A DNA stretch of 64,000 bases, from assembly GCF_003952485.1 (NCBI RefSeq), contig NZ_CP034447.1, positions 7,206,501 to 7,270,500 on the forward strand, read 5' to 3'. Under the pieces are notes generated by a model, which was given only the letters and a program-made list of their open reading frames with translations, did not search any database and was not told the DNA's origin. This DNA comes from Mesorhizobium sp. M1E.F.Ca.ET.045.02.1.1 (GTDB lineage Bacteria > Pseudomonadota > Alphaproteobacteria > Rhizobiales > Rhizobiaceae). Positions 41,546 to 50,945 of the stretch are shown here, in pieces. Numbering within the stretch: the first letter of the stretch is position 1; each line of letters starts with the position of its first letter. Position numbers and translations under genes: made by a program.

Positions 41546-41850
41546 CTGGCCGGTCCGTGAAGCCGGGCCCGGCGCTATGTGACGGGTCTCACAGAAGAAA
41601 CCGCTGCTTCGAGCATCCTGCCTTCCGATTTCAATAGGCTGCCCGATTTCAATCAGCTGCCTGTGCGATTAGGATAACGCACGGAAGCTTGCCTGGCGGG
41701 CAAAGCGGCGTGACTTGGGGCGTGTGCAGCAATGTCATGTTTCGGCGAGATGAGCCTTTCCATCCGGCCCGCCGCCAAATCTCGGCATAAAAAGGGCTCA
41801 GCCGGCCTCTTTCCTCGACCTGTTCGCTGCACCCCGACGGTGGACCGCCG
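41546..41850. other. Intergenic region before the second tssL
   Basis: About 305 bases with no convincing gene on either strand. It contains an exact TGTGA-N6-TCACA dyad at 41578-41593 and an 18-base imperfect tandem repeat around 41626-41661 (CGATTTCAAT repeated twice). A promoter for tssL2-tssM2-pppA-ppkA could lie here, or the region may be transcribed through from tagH2. Confidence 0.45.
41578..41593. promoter_or_regulatory. TGTGA-N6-TCACA dyad, CRP-family-like site
   Basis: TGTGA (41578-41582), six bases, TCACA (41589-41593): this is the exact core of the CRP consensus. It is 258 bases upstream of the second tssL. A Crp/Clr-type regulator is plausible, but alphaproteobacterial CRP-like sites often differ, so chance is possible. 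Confidence 0.35.
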
Positions 41851-43356
41851 ATGAGCTCGAAGGACGATCCCTCCGTGCCGGCGGACAAGACGGTCATCCG
41901 TGCGCCGCGGCCAAGGCAACGGTCGCCCGCGGTTCCCGAGAACCCGGGCGGCGTTAGGCAAGCTCCGACACCTCCCCGGGAATCGACAGTATTCGATCCC
42001 GGCGTCGGCCGGCGAATGCCGACCGGCTGGTCGTCCGGAACCGTGATCCATCAAGGCGCCGCTCCCGATGCGGCGGCGCCTGCGGCATCCGTGCCGGCGC
42101 TGCAACAGGAGATGCTGCTCGACGCCACGGACGGCGTGAAATACACCACGGCCAATCCAATTCTCGCCGCGGCGGCGCCCCTGCTGATGCTGTTCGGCCA
42201 GTTGCGGCTGATGCCGGTCGAAAGGCAGGCGCCTTCCTTGGCGGAGCATATCGCCGAGGCGATCGGGACGTTCGACCGGGAGATGGCGAGAGCCGGCATT
42301 GCCGAGGAGGATAGCAGAATCGCGAAATTCGCCCTTTGCGAGACCGCCGACGATCTCGTCGGCAACCTGCCCTGGCCAAAGGACGACGCCTGGGGCCCGC
42401 ACAGTCTCGTATTGCAGTTCTTCCATACGAAGCCCACCGGTGCCGGTTTCTACGAGGCGCTGAACAAGATCCTGGGCAGCCCGGAGGGGCATCACGACCT
42501 GCTCGAGTTGATGCATGCCTGCCTGTCGCTCGGGTTCGAAGGCCAGTATCGCGGGCGGACCGGCCAACGGGACACACTCGAACGCGTCCGGCGCGACGTC
42601 TACGACACGATCCGCTACTTCAGGCCGGGTGAAGGCGACGACATCTCGCCCCACTGGCAAGGCATGGCGGCGACGATGCCAAAGCCAAGGGCGCGGCTGC
42701 CGCTGTGGGCCATCGCGGCCGCCGCCGCGACGCTGGTGACGGCGGCGTTCTTCGCATTGCGCGTCCTCATCACCGATGAAGGCGACGTCACCGCCGGCGA
42801 ATTGCTGGCGCTCACTCCTTCGACACCGGTCACCATCGAGCGCGCCAGCGTCGCGCCAATCGCCAAACCCGCGGAGGCCGCACCGCCGCCGCCTGCTGTT
42901 CCCGACACCACCCAGATCGACCGCATCCGCGCAGCTTTAGCCAAGGAGATCGCCGTCGGCGGACTGACGGTCGGCACGAAGGGCGATTTCATCGTCGTGG
43001 AGGTCAACAACCAGCTTTTGTTCGCGTCCGGCCAAGCCGAGCTGAAGGACCAGTTTCAGCCCATCGCGGCCGACATTGCCACGGCCCTCGATGCCGAGCC
43101 CGGGCCGATCCGGATCGTCGGTCACACCGACAATGTGAAGCCGAAGAAGTCGAGCCAGTTCAAGTCCAACTTCGATCTTTCCGTCGCCCGCGCCAAGGCC
43201 GTCCAAACGATGATGGCGAAAGAGCTCAAGGATCCGTCACGGATAGCGGTCGACGGCAAGGGCGAGGACGAACCGATCGCCGACAATGCGACGCCGGACG
43301 GCCGCGCGAAAAACCGCCGCGTCGACGTGATGATCCCGAAGGAGGAGACGCTGTGA
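41851..43356 (+). CDS. T6SS membrane protein TssL with OmpA domain, copy 2
   Basis: A 501-residue second TssL. A Pro/Ser/Thr-rich cytoplasmic N-terminus of about 90 residues precedes the DotU domain (ANPILAAAAPLLMLFGQLRL, HDLLELMHACLSLGFEGQYR), a membrane helix near residue 282 (LWAIAAAAATLVTAAFFALR), and a C-terminal OmpA domain (IRIVGHTDNVKPKKSS, KNRRVDVMI). The extended N-terminus, with KTVIRAP and several Thr, is a candidate for PpkA phosphorylation. It is followed 25 bases later by the second tssM. Confidence 0.93.
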   Translation: MSSKDDPSVPADKTVIRAPRPRQRSPAVPENPGGVRQAPTPPRESTVFDPGVGRRMPTGWSSGTVIHQGAAPDAAAPAASVPALQQEMLLDATDGVKYTTANPILAAAAPLLMLFGQLRLMPVERQAPSLAEHIAEAIGTFDREMARAGIAEEDSRIAKFALCETADDLVGNLPWPKDDAWGPHSLVLQFFHTKPTGAGFYEALNKILGSPEGHHDLLELMHACLSLGFEGQYRGRTGQRDTLERVRRDVYDTIRYFRPGEGDDISPHWQGMAATMPKPRARLPLWAIAAAAATLVTAAFFALRVLITDEGDVTAGELLALTPSTPVTIERASVAPIAKPAEAAPPPPAVPDTTQIDRIRAALAKEIAVGGLTVGTKGDFIVVEVNNQLLFASGQAELKDQFQPIAADIATALDAEPGPIRIVGHTDNVKPKKSSQFKSNFDLSVARAKAVQTMMAKELKDPSRIAVDGKGEDEPIADNATPDGRAKNRRVDVMIPKEETL

Positions 43357-43381
43357 GCGGGCGCGGCGGGGAGCGGCATTG

Positions 43382-46300
43382 ATGCGCTGGGTGCTCAGGA
43401 TATTCAGCCTGCTGGCGCTCGCCGGTTTCTCGGCGGCGGTCTGGTATGCCGGGCCGCTGATCCGCTTCGCCGATACAAGGCCCCTCGAGCCTGTCTGGCT
43501 CAGGGCGACGATCATTGGCGTGACGGTTGCTGTGCTCGCATTGTTCTACGGCATCCGCCTGTGGCAAGGGCGCAAGGCGCAAAAGGCGCTCGAAACAGCC
43601 ATCGTGCACAGCGACGACCGGAACGACGATGGACAGGTGCTCGAGGCGCGCATGAGCGAGGCCATCGCGACGCTGAAGCAGTCGAGCGGCAAGCGCACCT
43701 TCCTCTATGAGATCCCCTGGTACATCATCATCGGCCCGCCGGGAGCCGGCAAGACGACGGCGCTGGTCAATTCGGGGTTGAAGTTCCCGCTGGCCGGTTC
43801 CGGCAGCGCCCAGCCGGTGGCCGGCGTCGGCGGCACGCGGTCCTGCGACTGGTGGTTTACCGACGATGCCTTGCTGATCGATACCGCCGGCCGTTATACG
43901 ACGCAGGAGTCTGACGCCAAGCGCGACAAGGCAAGCTGGCTCGCCTTCCTGGGACTTTTGAAGAAATACCGCACAAGCCAGCCGATCAACGGCGTGATCC
44001 TCGCCATCAGCCTTGCCGATCTCGTCGGCCTCGACGACCAGCAGCTCGACGCGCATGTCACCGAGATAAGGAGCCGCCTGCGCGAGTTGCACGAGACACT
44101 GAAGATCCAGTTCCCGGTCTACCTGCTCTTCACCAAGGCGGACCTCGTCGCCGGCTTCATGGACTATTTCGGCGATTTCGATGAAGCCCGTCGGCAGAAA
44201 GTGTGGGGCGCGACCTTCCAGACCACCGACCGCAACAAGAACATGACCGGCGAGGCCCCGGCCGAATTCGACGCGCTGGCCAGTCAACTGGCGGGCGGGA
44301 TCGCCGACCGCCTGCAGGATGAGACCGACCCGGTGGCGCGCATCGCGATCTTCGGCTTTCCGGCGCAGTTCGGGGCACTGAGAGCCCGCGTCGTGCGTTT
44401 CGTCAGCAGCTTGTTCGATCCGTCCCGCAGCCAGGTCAATGTCAGCCTGCGCGGGCTTTATTTCTCCTCGGGCACGCAGGAAGGAACGCCCATCGATCAG
44501 GTGCTGGGCGCGATCGGCCGCAGTTTCGGCAGCACGTCCCAAGCGCATCTTTCCGGGACCGGCAAGAGCTTCTTCCTGCACGATCTGCTGGCGAAAGTGA
44601 TCTTTCCGGAGGCAGGCTGGGTCTCCTTCGACAGGGCTGCGGAGCGGCGCGCCAGGGTTGCCAGATTTGGCGGCCTCGCCGTGATCGCGCTGGCGGCTTT
44701 GGCGGCGCTCGGTGTGCTTGGTTTCAGCTTCACCGCCAACCGGTCGCTGATCGACTCCACCAGGCAGGCGATGGCGCAATACCGCCAGAGCGCGGATTCC
44801 TTGCTCAAGAGCACGACCGTGACCGATGTCGATCTGGAGAACGTCATCGGCCCGCTCGACCAGTTGCGCAACCTCCCGGCCGGATTCGAGACCGCCGCCC
44901 AAACGAAGCCGGTCGAGGAGAGTTTCGGGCTCAGCCAGCGAGGGAGACTTCTGTCGGCGTCCAAAACAGCCTACCGGCAGGCGCTGGAGCGAAGCTTCCG
45001 CTCCCGGCTCCTGGTTCAGGCGGAGCGGACGATCCAGGCCAAGATGGCCGATCCGATCGCGCTCTACGAGCCGCTGAAGATCTATCTGATGCTGGGCGGC
45101 AAGGCGCCTAAGGTCGACGACGAGCTGATCGTCTCCTGGATGAAGCAGGACTGGGAGGAGAACCGCTATCCAGGCGAGAACAACCGCGAGGGCCGCGCGC
45201 AGCTCGAAAAGCATCTGCGCGCCATGCTCACGCTCGACGATGCCTATGACCCGGTCTTCGAGCTCAACCAGCCGCTGGTCGAGGCGGCGCAGCGCTCGCT
45301 CGGACGCATGAGCCTCGCCGACCGCGCTTCGGCGCTGATCAAGTCGGCGGTCTACGCGGCGAGGCTCGAGGACTTTTCCGTTGCCGCGAAAGCCGGCCCG
45401 GAAGCGCAGCTTCTGTTCGAACGCATGGATGGCAGCGAGCTCTCCGACCTTGACGTTCCCGGCCTCTACACCCGGGCCGGCTTCAACCGCTTCTACCTGC
45501 CGCAGCTCTCGCGCATCGCGCAGATGCTGGTCGATGACCAATGGGTTCTCGGCGGCGGCGGCGAGCAGGGCGGCATCGACCAGGACCTGCCCAAGCTCGG
45601 CCCCGAACTCATCGACCGCTACGGCAAGGAATTCGCTTCCGCCTGGAACGGCGCGCTCGACCAGTTGAAATTCAAGGCGATGCTGAAGGACAAGCCGCAA
45701 TACATTGCGCTCTCCGCCGCCGCCTCGCCGGACTCGCCGCTGGACCGGCTGTTCACGGCGATCGCCGATGAAACAGCGTTGACGAAGGACAACGCCGCCT
45801 CCGAGGACAACGCCGGCACGGCTCAGCAGGATCCGGCCGGCATGGCCAAGGGCCTGGCCCGCATCGGTCTGCAGATCGCCGGCGGCAAGTCGCAGAGCCG
45901 CGCCGGCACAAGCTCGTCCGCCACGCAGAACGCCGGCGCCACCGTGGAAGCGCAGTTCAGGCCCTTCCAGGCGCTGGTGAGCGGTTCCGCCGGACGCCGC
46001 CCGCTCGATGCGCTGACGCAGAATTTCCATGATATCTACCAGGGCGTGAAGCTTGCCGCGGACGTCCCTGCGCAGACGGAGCGGGTCAACGCGAACCTGA
46101 AGCTGCAGATCTCGACGCTGCGCGCCAATGTCTCGCGCCTGCCGAAGCAGCTCGCGCGCATGGTCAATGCGGCCGCGGACGAGTTCGAGGGCAATGTCGC
46201 GGAGACCTCGGTGGCCAACCTCAACCAGACGCTCGACGAGACGGTCACACGCCCCTGCGAGGAGGCGGTCAATGGCCACTATCCCTTTGCGAGCGACAGC

Positions 46301-46912
46301 ACGGAGGAAATCTCTATCGCCGATTTCGCCAAGCTGTTCGCGCCGGGCGGCCTGATGGACCGGTTCTTCGCGCAGAACCTTGCGCCGTTGATCGACATGA
46401 CGGGCCAGGACTGGACCTGGAAGCAGGATGCCCGCGCCGGCCGCGACCTCGCAAAGTCGACCTTGAAGGCGTTCCAGTCGGCGGCGGAGATCCGCAGCGC
46501 CTTCTTTCCTTCCGGCGGTTCGGCGCCGTCGATCTCGATCACCGTGACGCCTGTCTCGGTGAACAGCGAGGTCGACAGCGCGGTGCTCAATATCGACGGG
46601 CAGACCGTCGAGAGCGCCCAGGCGGGCAACGCGCCGAGCACGGTGACATGGCCGAACGGCGCGGCTTCCGCGTCCGCGAGCCTCAGCCTGGCACCGGAAA
46701 TGCCGGGCCGCGAGTCCGCCCTCAAATTCGAGGGACCATGGGCATTGAAGCGCCTGCTGGACAAGGCGACCGTCACCGGCGATGGCGGCGACACCGAAGC
46801 GCGCTTCGTGATCGGCGGGCGCGACGTGGCCTACAAGATGGAGATCGGGTCGGGGGCCAATCCCTTCCAGCTTCCGGCCTTGTCGGCCTTCAGCTGCCCG
46901 AAGGCGTTTTGA
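43382..46912 (+). CDS. T6SS membrane complex TssM (IcmF), copy 2
   Basis: A 1176-residue second TssM. Two N-terminal helices precede the P-loop GPPGAGKTTALVNSGL near residue 118 and LIDTAGRYTTQES; a third helix is near residue 430 (VIALAALAALGVLGFSFTAN). The periplasmic half ends with GPWALKRLLDKATVTGDGGD and the tail FQLPALSAFSCPKAF. It is as long and complete as the first TssM (residues diverged throughout), so neither copy looks decayed. ATG with GGGGAG upstream; a TTG one codon earlier is possible. TssM hydrolyses ATP or uses nucleotide binding to gate the channel in some systems. Confidence 0.94.
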   Translation: MRWVLRIFSLLALAGFSAAVWYAGPLIRFADTRPLEPVWLRATIIGVTVAVLALFYGIRLWQGRKAQKALETAIVHSDDRNDDGQVLEARMSEAIATLKQSSGKRTFLYEIPWYIIIGPPGAGKTTALVNSGLKFPLAGSGSAQPVAGVGGTRSCDWWFTDDALLIDTAGRYTTQESDAKRDKASWLAFLGLLKKYRTSQPINGVILAISLADLVGLDDQQLDAHVTEIRSRLRELHETLKIQFPVYLLFTKADLVAGFMDYFGDFDEARRQKVWGATFQTTDRNKNMTGEAPAEFDALASQLAGGIADRLQDETDPVARIAIFGFPAQFGALRARVVRFVSSLFDPSRSQVNVSLRGLYFSSGTQEGTPIDQVLGAIGRSFGSTSQAHLSGTGKSFFLHDLLAKVIFPEAGWVSFDRAAERRARVARFGGLAVIALAALAALGVLGFSFTANRSLIDSTRQAMAQYRQSADSLLKSTTVTDVDLENVIGPLDQLRNLPAGFETAAQTKPVEESFGLSQRGRLLSASKTAYRQALERSFRSRLLVQAERTIQAKMADPIALYEPLKIYLMLGGKAPKVDDELIVSWMKQDWEENRYPGENNREGRAQLEKHLRAMLTLDDAYDPVFELNQPLVEAAQRSLGRMSLADRASALIKSAVYAARLEDFSVAAKAGPEAQLLFERMDGSELSDLDVPGLYTRAGFNRFYLPQLSRIAQMLVDDQWVLGGGGEQGGIDQDLPKLGPELIDRYGKEFASAWNGALDQLKFKAMLKDKPQYIALSAAASPDSPLDRLFTAIADETALTKDNAASEDNAGTAQQDPAGMAKGLARIGLQIAGGKSQSRAGTSSSATQNAGATVEAQFRPFQALVSGSAGRRPLDALTQNFHDIYQGVKLAADVPAQTERVNANLKLQISTLRANVSRLPKQLARMVNAAADEFEGNVAETSVANLNQTLDETVTRPCEEAVNGHYPFASDSTEEISIADFAKLFAPGGLMDRFFAQNLAPLIDMTGQDWTWKQDARAGRDLAKSTLKAFQSAAEIRSAFFPSGGSAPSISITVTPVSVNSEVDSAVLNIDGQTVESAQAGNAPSTVTWPNGAASASASLSLAPEMPGRESALKFEGPWALKRLLDKATVTGDGGDTEARFVIGGRDVAYKMEIGSGANPFQLPALSAFSCPKAF

Positions 46913-47065
46913 GATGGCGCTGTCGTGGTTGCCCAAATCGCTCCCGACCCGGGCTGGCTCCAGCCTTCATTTCGGTACTCTAATGTATGCGCTTGTGGCA
47001 GAGTGGCCTGGGCACGCGGCCCACGGTTCGTCGCAGAGGACGCTCGCGAAGCGCTTGGTGGCAAA

Positions 47066-47839
47066 TTGAGCACTGTCGCCCTTCCCATCGAGAGCTTCGC
47101 CGTAAGCCACAAGGGTTGCGTGCGCGACCACAATGAGGACAATTATCTCGTCGAGCCGCGAACCGGGCTTTGGGTGGTGGCCGACGGAATGGGTGGCCAT
47201 GAGGCCGGAGAAGTCGCGTCGGCCAGCATCGTCGACCATCTGGCGACGATCGGCATCGCGAGTTCGGCGCCGGACCTTCGCGCGCGCTTCGAGGACCGGC
47301 TGAGCCGCGCCAATGCCGAGATCCGCGGCATAGCGCGATCGCGCGGCATCACCATCGGCTCGACATTCGCCGCCCTTCTGGCGATGGACGGACGGTTCGC
47401 GGGCCTGTGGGCCGGCGACAGCCGGATCTATCTGGTCCGCGGCGGCACGATCTCGCAGATTTCGCGGGACCATACCGAGGTCCAGGAGCTTCTCGACCGC
47501 GGCATGATCAGCGCCGAAGAAGCGCTCACCTGGCCGCGCCGCAACGTGATCACGCATGCCGTCGGGGTGAGCGATGAGCTCGAGATCGATTTCCAGCAAG
47601 GCGAGCTGATGCCCGGCGATGTTTTCGTCCTGAACACCGACGGGCTCACCGCGCATGTCGCCGACGCCGAAATCGAGGCGGCGGTCAACTCCGCGCCGCC
47701 GCAGGCGGCATGCGAGAAGCTGCTGGAAACGGTGCTTCAGCGTGGTGGAACGGACAACGTCACCATCGTGCTGGTGAGGATCGGCGGTGGGCGCAACGGA
47801 CCGCTCCAATCGGATCGGCCCGGAACGGGAACCGAGTGA
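47066..47839 (+). CDS. pppA: T6SS PP2C-type phosphatase PppA
   Basis: A PP2C Ser/Thr phosphatase of about 257 residues. The metal-binding motifs are intact: CVRDHNEDN, VVADGMGGHEAGE, LWAGDSRIYLVRGG, and near the C-terminus LNTDGLT and GGTDNVTIVL. In T6SS loci PppA reverses PpkA phosphorylation of Fha or TssL. The start is uncertain: the protein similarity begins near KGCVRDHNED, so I take the TTG at 47066; a GTG at 46925 would add 47 residues that do not look protein-like. It is two bases before ppkA. Confidence 0.9.
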   Translation: MSTVALPIESFAVSHKGCVRDHNEDNYLVEPRTGLWVVADGMGGHEAGEVASASIVDHLATIGIASSAPDLRARFEDRLSRANAEIRGIARSRGITIGSTFAALLAMDGRFAGLWAGDSRIYLVRGGTISQISRDHTEVQELLDRGMISAEEALTWPRRNVITHAVGVSDELEIDFQQGELMPGDVFVLNTDGLTAHVADAEIEAAVNSAPPQAACEKLLETVLQRGGTDNVTIVLVRIGGGRNGPLQSDRPGTGTE

Positions 47840-47840
47840 A

Positions 47841-50447
47841 ATGAGTGACGACGACAAGACGCGGATTTCGCCGAACCTCGCCTATGCGGGCGTCGGCACG
47901 CAGCTTAGCGGTATTTACGAACTCGACGAGCGCATCGCGTCCGGCGGCATGGGGGAGGTCTATCGCGGCCACAACATCCAGACCGGCGATCATGTCGCGA
48001 TCAAGATCGTGCTGCCCGAATTCGCCCGCGACCAGACGATCCTGTCCTTGTTCCGCAAGGAGGCGTCGATCCTCAACCACCTGTCGCACGACGCGGTCGT
48101 GCGATATCACGTCTTCACCATCGATCCGGGGATCGGCCGCCCCTACCTGGCGATGGAATTCGTGGACGGCCAGTCGCTGTTCGACGTCATGCGGCGCGGC
48201 CCGATGCCGACGCCGGATGTACGCAGGCTCTGCCACCGCCTCGCCTCGGGCCTGAGCGCGGTGCATCAGGCCGGCGCGGTCCACCGCGATCTCTCTCCCG
48301 ACAACATCATCCTGCCCGGCGGCAGGGTCGAGCGCGCCAAGATCATCGACTTCGGCATAGCGCGCTCGGCGAATGTCGGCGGCGAGACGCTGATCGGCGG
48401 AAAGTTCGCCGGCAAATACAACTACGTCTCGCCCGAACAGCTCGGCCTCTTCGGCGGTGAGGTCAGCGAGCAGTCGGATATCTACAGTCTTGGACTGGTG
48501 CTGGCCGCCGCGCTGCGCGGAAAGCCGCTCGACATGAGCGGCTCGCAGTTCGAGGTCGTCGAAAAGCGCCGGACCGTGCCGGATTTGTCGGATATCGACC
48601 CCGATTTCCGCGCACTCATCGAAGCGATGCTGCAGCCGGATCCTCAAGACCGGCCTGCCAGCATGGCCGAGATCGCCAGGGCAACGCGCGACGAGGATCT
48701 CGACGCGACGTTGCCGCCGCCTGCTGCCTTTGGTCCGCGCGAGCGATCGGGCCTGCCGCGCGCCGGATGGACCGCGGCGCCGGACGCCGGGTCCCAGGCT
48801 TCGACCGTCCCCGGCGAACAACGCTTCGTTCCGCATGTGCGGCCGGCGCATCTGTCGGAGCCGCGACCTTCGCCGGCGGCGACTCCGCCGAGGGCCGCCA
48901 CGGCTGCAGTGCAGAAAAAAGCGTCGAGGACCCCGGCCATAGCCGTTGGCGCCGTGGCGGCATTGGCTATCGTGGCGAGCGCCGGGCTCTATTTCAGCGG
49001 TGTCATGTCGCCTCAGGCGCCGGCGACCGAAAAGCTCACGCCTCTCGCGCCGAAGCCGGCGCCAAAACCTGTTGCGGATGCTTCGAGGCCTAAGCCGACG
49101 GCACCAGCCGAGGCGCAGCCGGAAGCAACGAAACCCGACAGCTCTGCCACCATCGAGCCGGCGAAGCCTGTCGCTCCCGCCCTGCCGCAACCGGAAGACA
49201 AGACCGTCCAACAACAGGCGGAGGCCGAGACCGAGCAGAAACCGGCGCAACCTGCCGAGACTCCCGTGCCGCCCCCTGGACCCGAGGCGCCACCGGCAAC
49301 GGAAGTCCAAGAGCCCGCTCAAAAGACGTCGCCTGCCCTCCAGCCGGAGAGCCCGGCCAACAACAATCAGGCGCAAGCCCCGCAGCCCGCGGAGGCCAAA
49401 CCGGCACAGCCGCCAACCGAGAAATTGCCGACGCCCGCTCCCGCGCCCAAGGCAGCGGAAAATCAGAAGCCGGCGCCGCCAGCCGGCGAGCCGCCAACGG
49501 CCAAGGCGTCGGGACCGAGCCAGGCGGAAGGGGAAAACACCGCGGCACAGGAAGCAAAGCCGCCGGCGACAAAGCCCAGCGCTTCGGACCTCATAGACGC
49601 GCTGTCCAAGTTGCCCAAGCCGAAGGCTCCCTCGCCTGCGGAAAACCAGGCACAGGCGCCGCCTGCCGGCCAGCCGAAGGTGCCCGAAGCGGCCAGCCAA
49701 CCGGAAACACCGAGCGCATCGGCACAACCGGCACCATTGCCACAGCCTGGCACCAAGGAACCTCAGAATACGGACGTCGCCATCAACCTGCCCAAACCGG
49801 GGATTCCGCCGACGGCATCGGCGCAGCGCGCCTCCTGGGTGCGCGACTTCAGCGGCGGTGATTGTTTCTACGCGAGCCTGACATCGGCAACGGACAGCGC
49901 TGCGGCGATCGAGGGTTTTGGAACCGCGGTGCAGCCTTTCGAGCAGATGCTCAACGATTTCCAGTCGAAGTTCCATCTCGAGCCGGACATCAGCGTTCGC
50001 CTCATCGACCAGCCGCAATGCGAGGTGACCAGGTTCCTGCGTTTCCTCGACCGGAGCGGGGCGGAAAAGCCGCAGCTCGTTCTCGACCGGATGTCCGTGC
50101 CGGACGGCTCGCCGATCAGCGGCACGCTGGCGACTCGGGGCGGGCTGATCTCCAACGTGATGCTGATCGACCACAAGGGCATCGCGTTCAACCTCGACGA
50201 CCGCATGGTGGCGCAACCGGGCAAGGCGACGTTCAACATCCCGATCGGCCTCGGCGCCGCCGACAAGGCGGCCGGCAAGGCCGTGCCGCAGATCATGCTG
50301 GCGATCACCGGCCCACGGGACATCCAGGCCGCTATGTTCTCGAGGCCGACGCCGGCTTCGGAGCTGTTGCCAAAGATCCTCGAGGAGATAGGGACCGACG
50401 GCGCGCAGTTCTCCGCCACCGCCAAATATTTCCGGCTTGGCGGATAG
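47841..50447 (+). CDS. ppkA: T6SS membrane Ser/Thr kinase PpkA
   Basis: An 868-residue eukaryotic-type kinase. The kinase domain (about residues 25-280) has a glycine loop ASGGMGEVYRG, the ATP lysine in VAIKIVLPEF, HRDLSPDN, DFGIARS and the SPEQLG segment. A membrane helix near 365-388 (AVGAVAALAIVASAGLYFSG) leads into a very long Pro/Ala/Gln/Lys-rich spacer (to about residue 650) and a periplasmic C-terminal domain (VRDFSGGDCFYASL onward) with several Cys. This layout suggests sensing of an envelope state and phosphorylation of cytoplasmic T6SS partners. AAA-G spacing to the phosphatase stop implies co-translation. Confidence 0.92.
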   Translation: MSDDDKTRISPNLAYAGVGTQLSGIYELDERIASGGMGEVYRGHNIQTGDHVAIKIVLPEFARDQTILSLFRKEASILNHLSHDAVVRYHVFTIDPGIGRPYLAMEFVDGQSLFDVMRRGPMPTPDVRRLCHRLASGLSAVHQAGAVHRDLSPDNIILPGGRVERAKIIDFGIARSANVGGETLIGGKFAGKYNYVSPEQLGLFGGEVSEQSDIYSLGLVLAAALRGKPLDMSGSQFEVVEKRRTVPDLSDIDPDFRALIEAMLQPDPQDRPASMAEIARATRDEDLDATLPPPAAFGPRERSGLPRAGWTAAPDAGSQASTVPGEQRFVPHVRPAHLSEPRPSPAATPPRAATAAVQKKASRTPAIAVGAVAALAIVASAGLYFSGVMSPQAPATEKLTPLAPKPAPKPVADASRPKPTAPAEAQPEATKPDSSATIEPAKPVAPALPQPEDKTVQQQAEAETEQKPAQPAETPVPPPGPEAPPATEVQEPAQKTSPALQPESPANNNQAQAPQPAEAKPAQPPTEKLPTPAPAPKAAENQKPAPPAGEPPTAKASGPSQAEGENTAAQEAKPPATKPSASDLIDALSKLPKPKAPSPAENQAQAPPAGQPKVPEAASQPETPSASAQPAPLPQPGTKEPQNTDVAINLPKPGIPPTASAQRASWVRDFSGGDCFYASLTSATDSAAAIEGFGTAVQPFEQMLNDFQSKFHLEPDISVRLIDQPQCEVTRFLRFLDRSGAEKPQLVLDRMSVPDGSPISGTLATRGGLISNVMLIDHKGIAFNLDDRMVAQPGKATFNIPIGLGAADKAAGKAVPQIMLAITGPRDIQAAMFSRPTPASELLPKILEEIGTDGAQFSATAKYFRLGG

Positions 50448-50459
50448 GCATGGACGCCG

Positions 50460-50945
50460 ATGGAACTCCGCCGCCCGCATTCATTGTTCCAGCCACCGCT
50501 ACGCAGGAACCGTGGTTGGCTCACTCTTCGTGACCGCATATGGCTTGCCGCGCTTGTCGGCGCGGCGCTCTCAATCTTTGTGACCAGCAAGGCGCGTGCG
50601 GAATTCACCGTCTGCAACCAGACGCTCGATGTCGTCAACCTCGCCGTCGGACAGAAGGTCGATGATGCCGACCAGACGGACGGCTGGTGGACGATCGGCG
50701 CCAACCAGTGCGTCAACGTCATCCGCGAGGAACTGGCCAACCGCTACATCTACGTCTATGCGACGGACGTCTTCGGCCATGCGATCCTCAACGGATCGAT
50801 CGAGATGTGCATCGACCGGCGCCGCTTTTCGATACGCGGCATCGACGAATGCTGGCAGCGCGGCCATATCGCCGCGCGCTTCGTCGAGGTCGATACGCAG
50901 GAGCAGGTGCGCTGGACGTATTTCCTGACCGGAAACAGCCCGTGA
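50460..50945 (+). CDS. DUF1036 family secreted protein
   Basis: A 161-residue protein with an N-terminal hydrophobic segment (IWLAALVGAALSIFVTSKAR, cleavage likely after ARA) and a DUF1036 domain: FTVCNQTLDVVNLAVG, DGWWTIGANQCVNVI and YIYVYATDVFGHAI. Four cysteines in the mature part could form two disulfides. The family is periplasmic and of unknown function. It lies 12 bases after ppkA and overlaps the next gene by four bases, so it belongs to the same operon as the kinase and the peptidoglycan enzyme. Confidence 0.85.
   Translation: MELRRPHSLFQPPLRRNRGWLTLRDRIWLAALVGAALSIFVTSKARAEFTVCNQTLDVVNLAVGQKVDDADQTDGWWTIGANQCVNVIREELANRYIYVYATDVFGHAILNGSIEMCIDRRRFSIRGIDECWQRGHIAARFVEVDTQEQVRWTYFLTGNSP

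Noticed and set aside
41649..41897. A short reverse frame in the gap before tssL2
   Set aside because: No ribosome binding site, no family features, and it runs into the start of tssL2.
43226..46936. A 1236-codon open frame antisense to the second tssM
   Set aside because: It mirrors tssM2 almost exactly; long antisense frames are expected in high-GC coding DNA, and the peptide is rich in Arg/Gly/Asp without domains.
47760..50480. A 906-codon open frame antisense to ppkA
   Set aside because: It lies opposite a clear kinase with intact motifs; the Arg/Gly/Leu-rich product is a codon-bias shadow.
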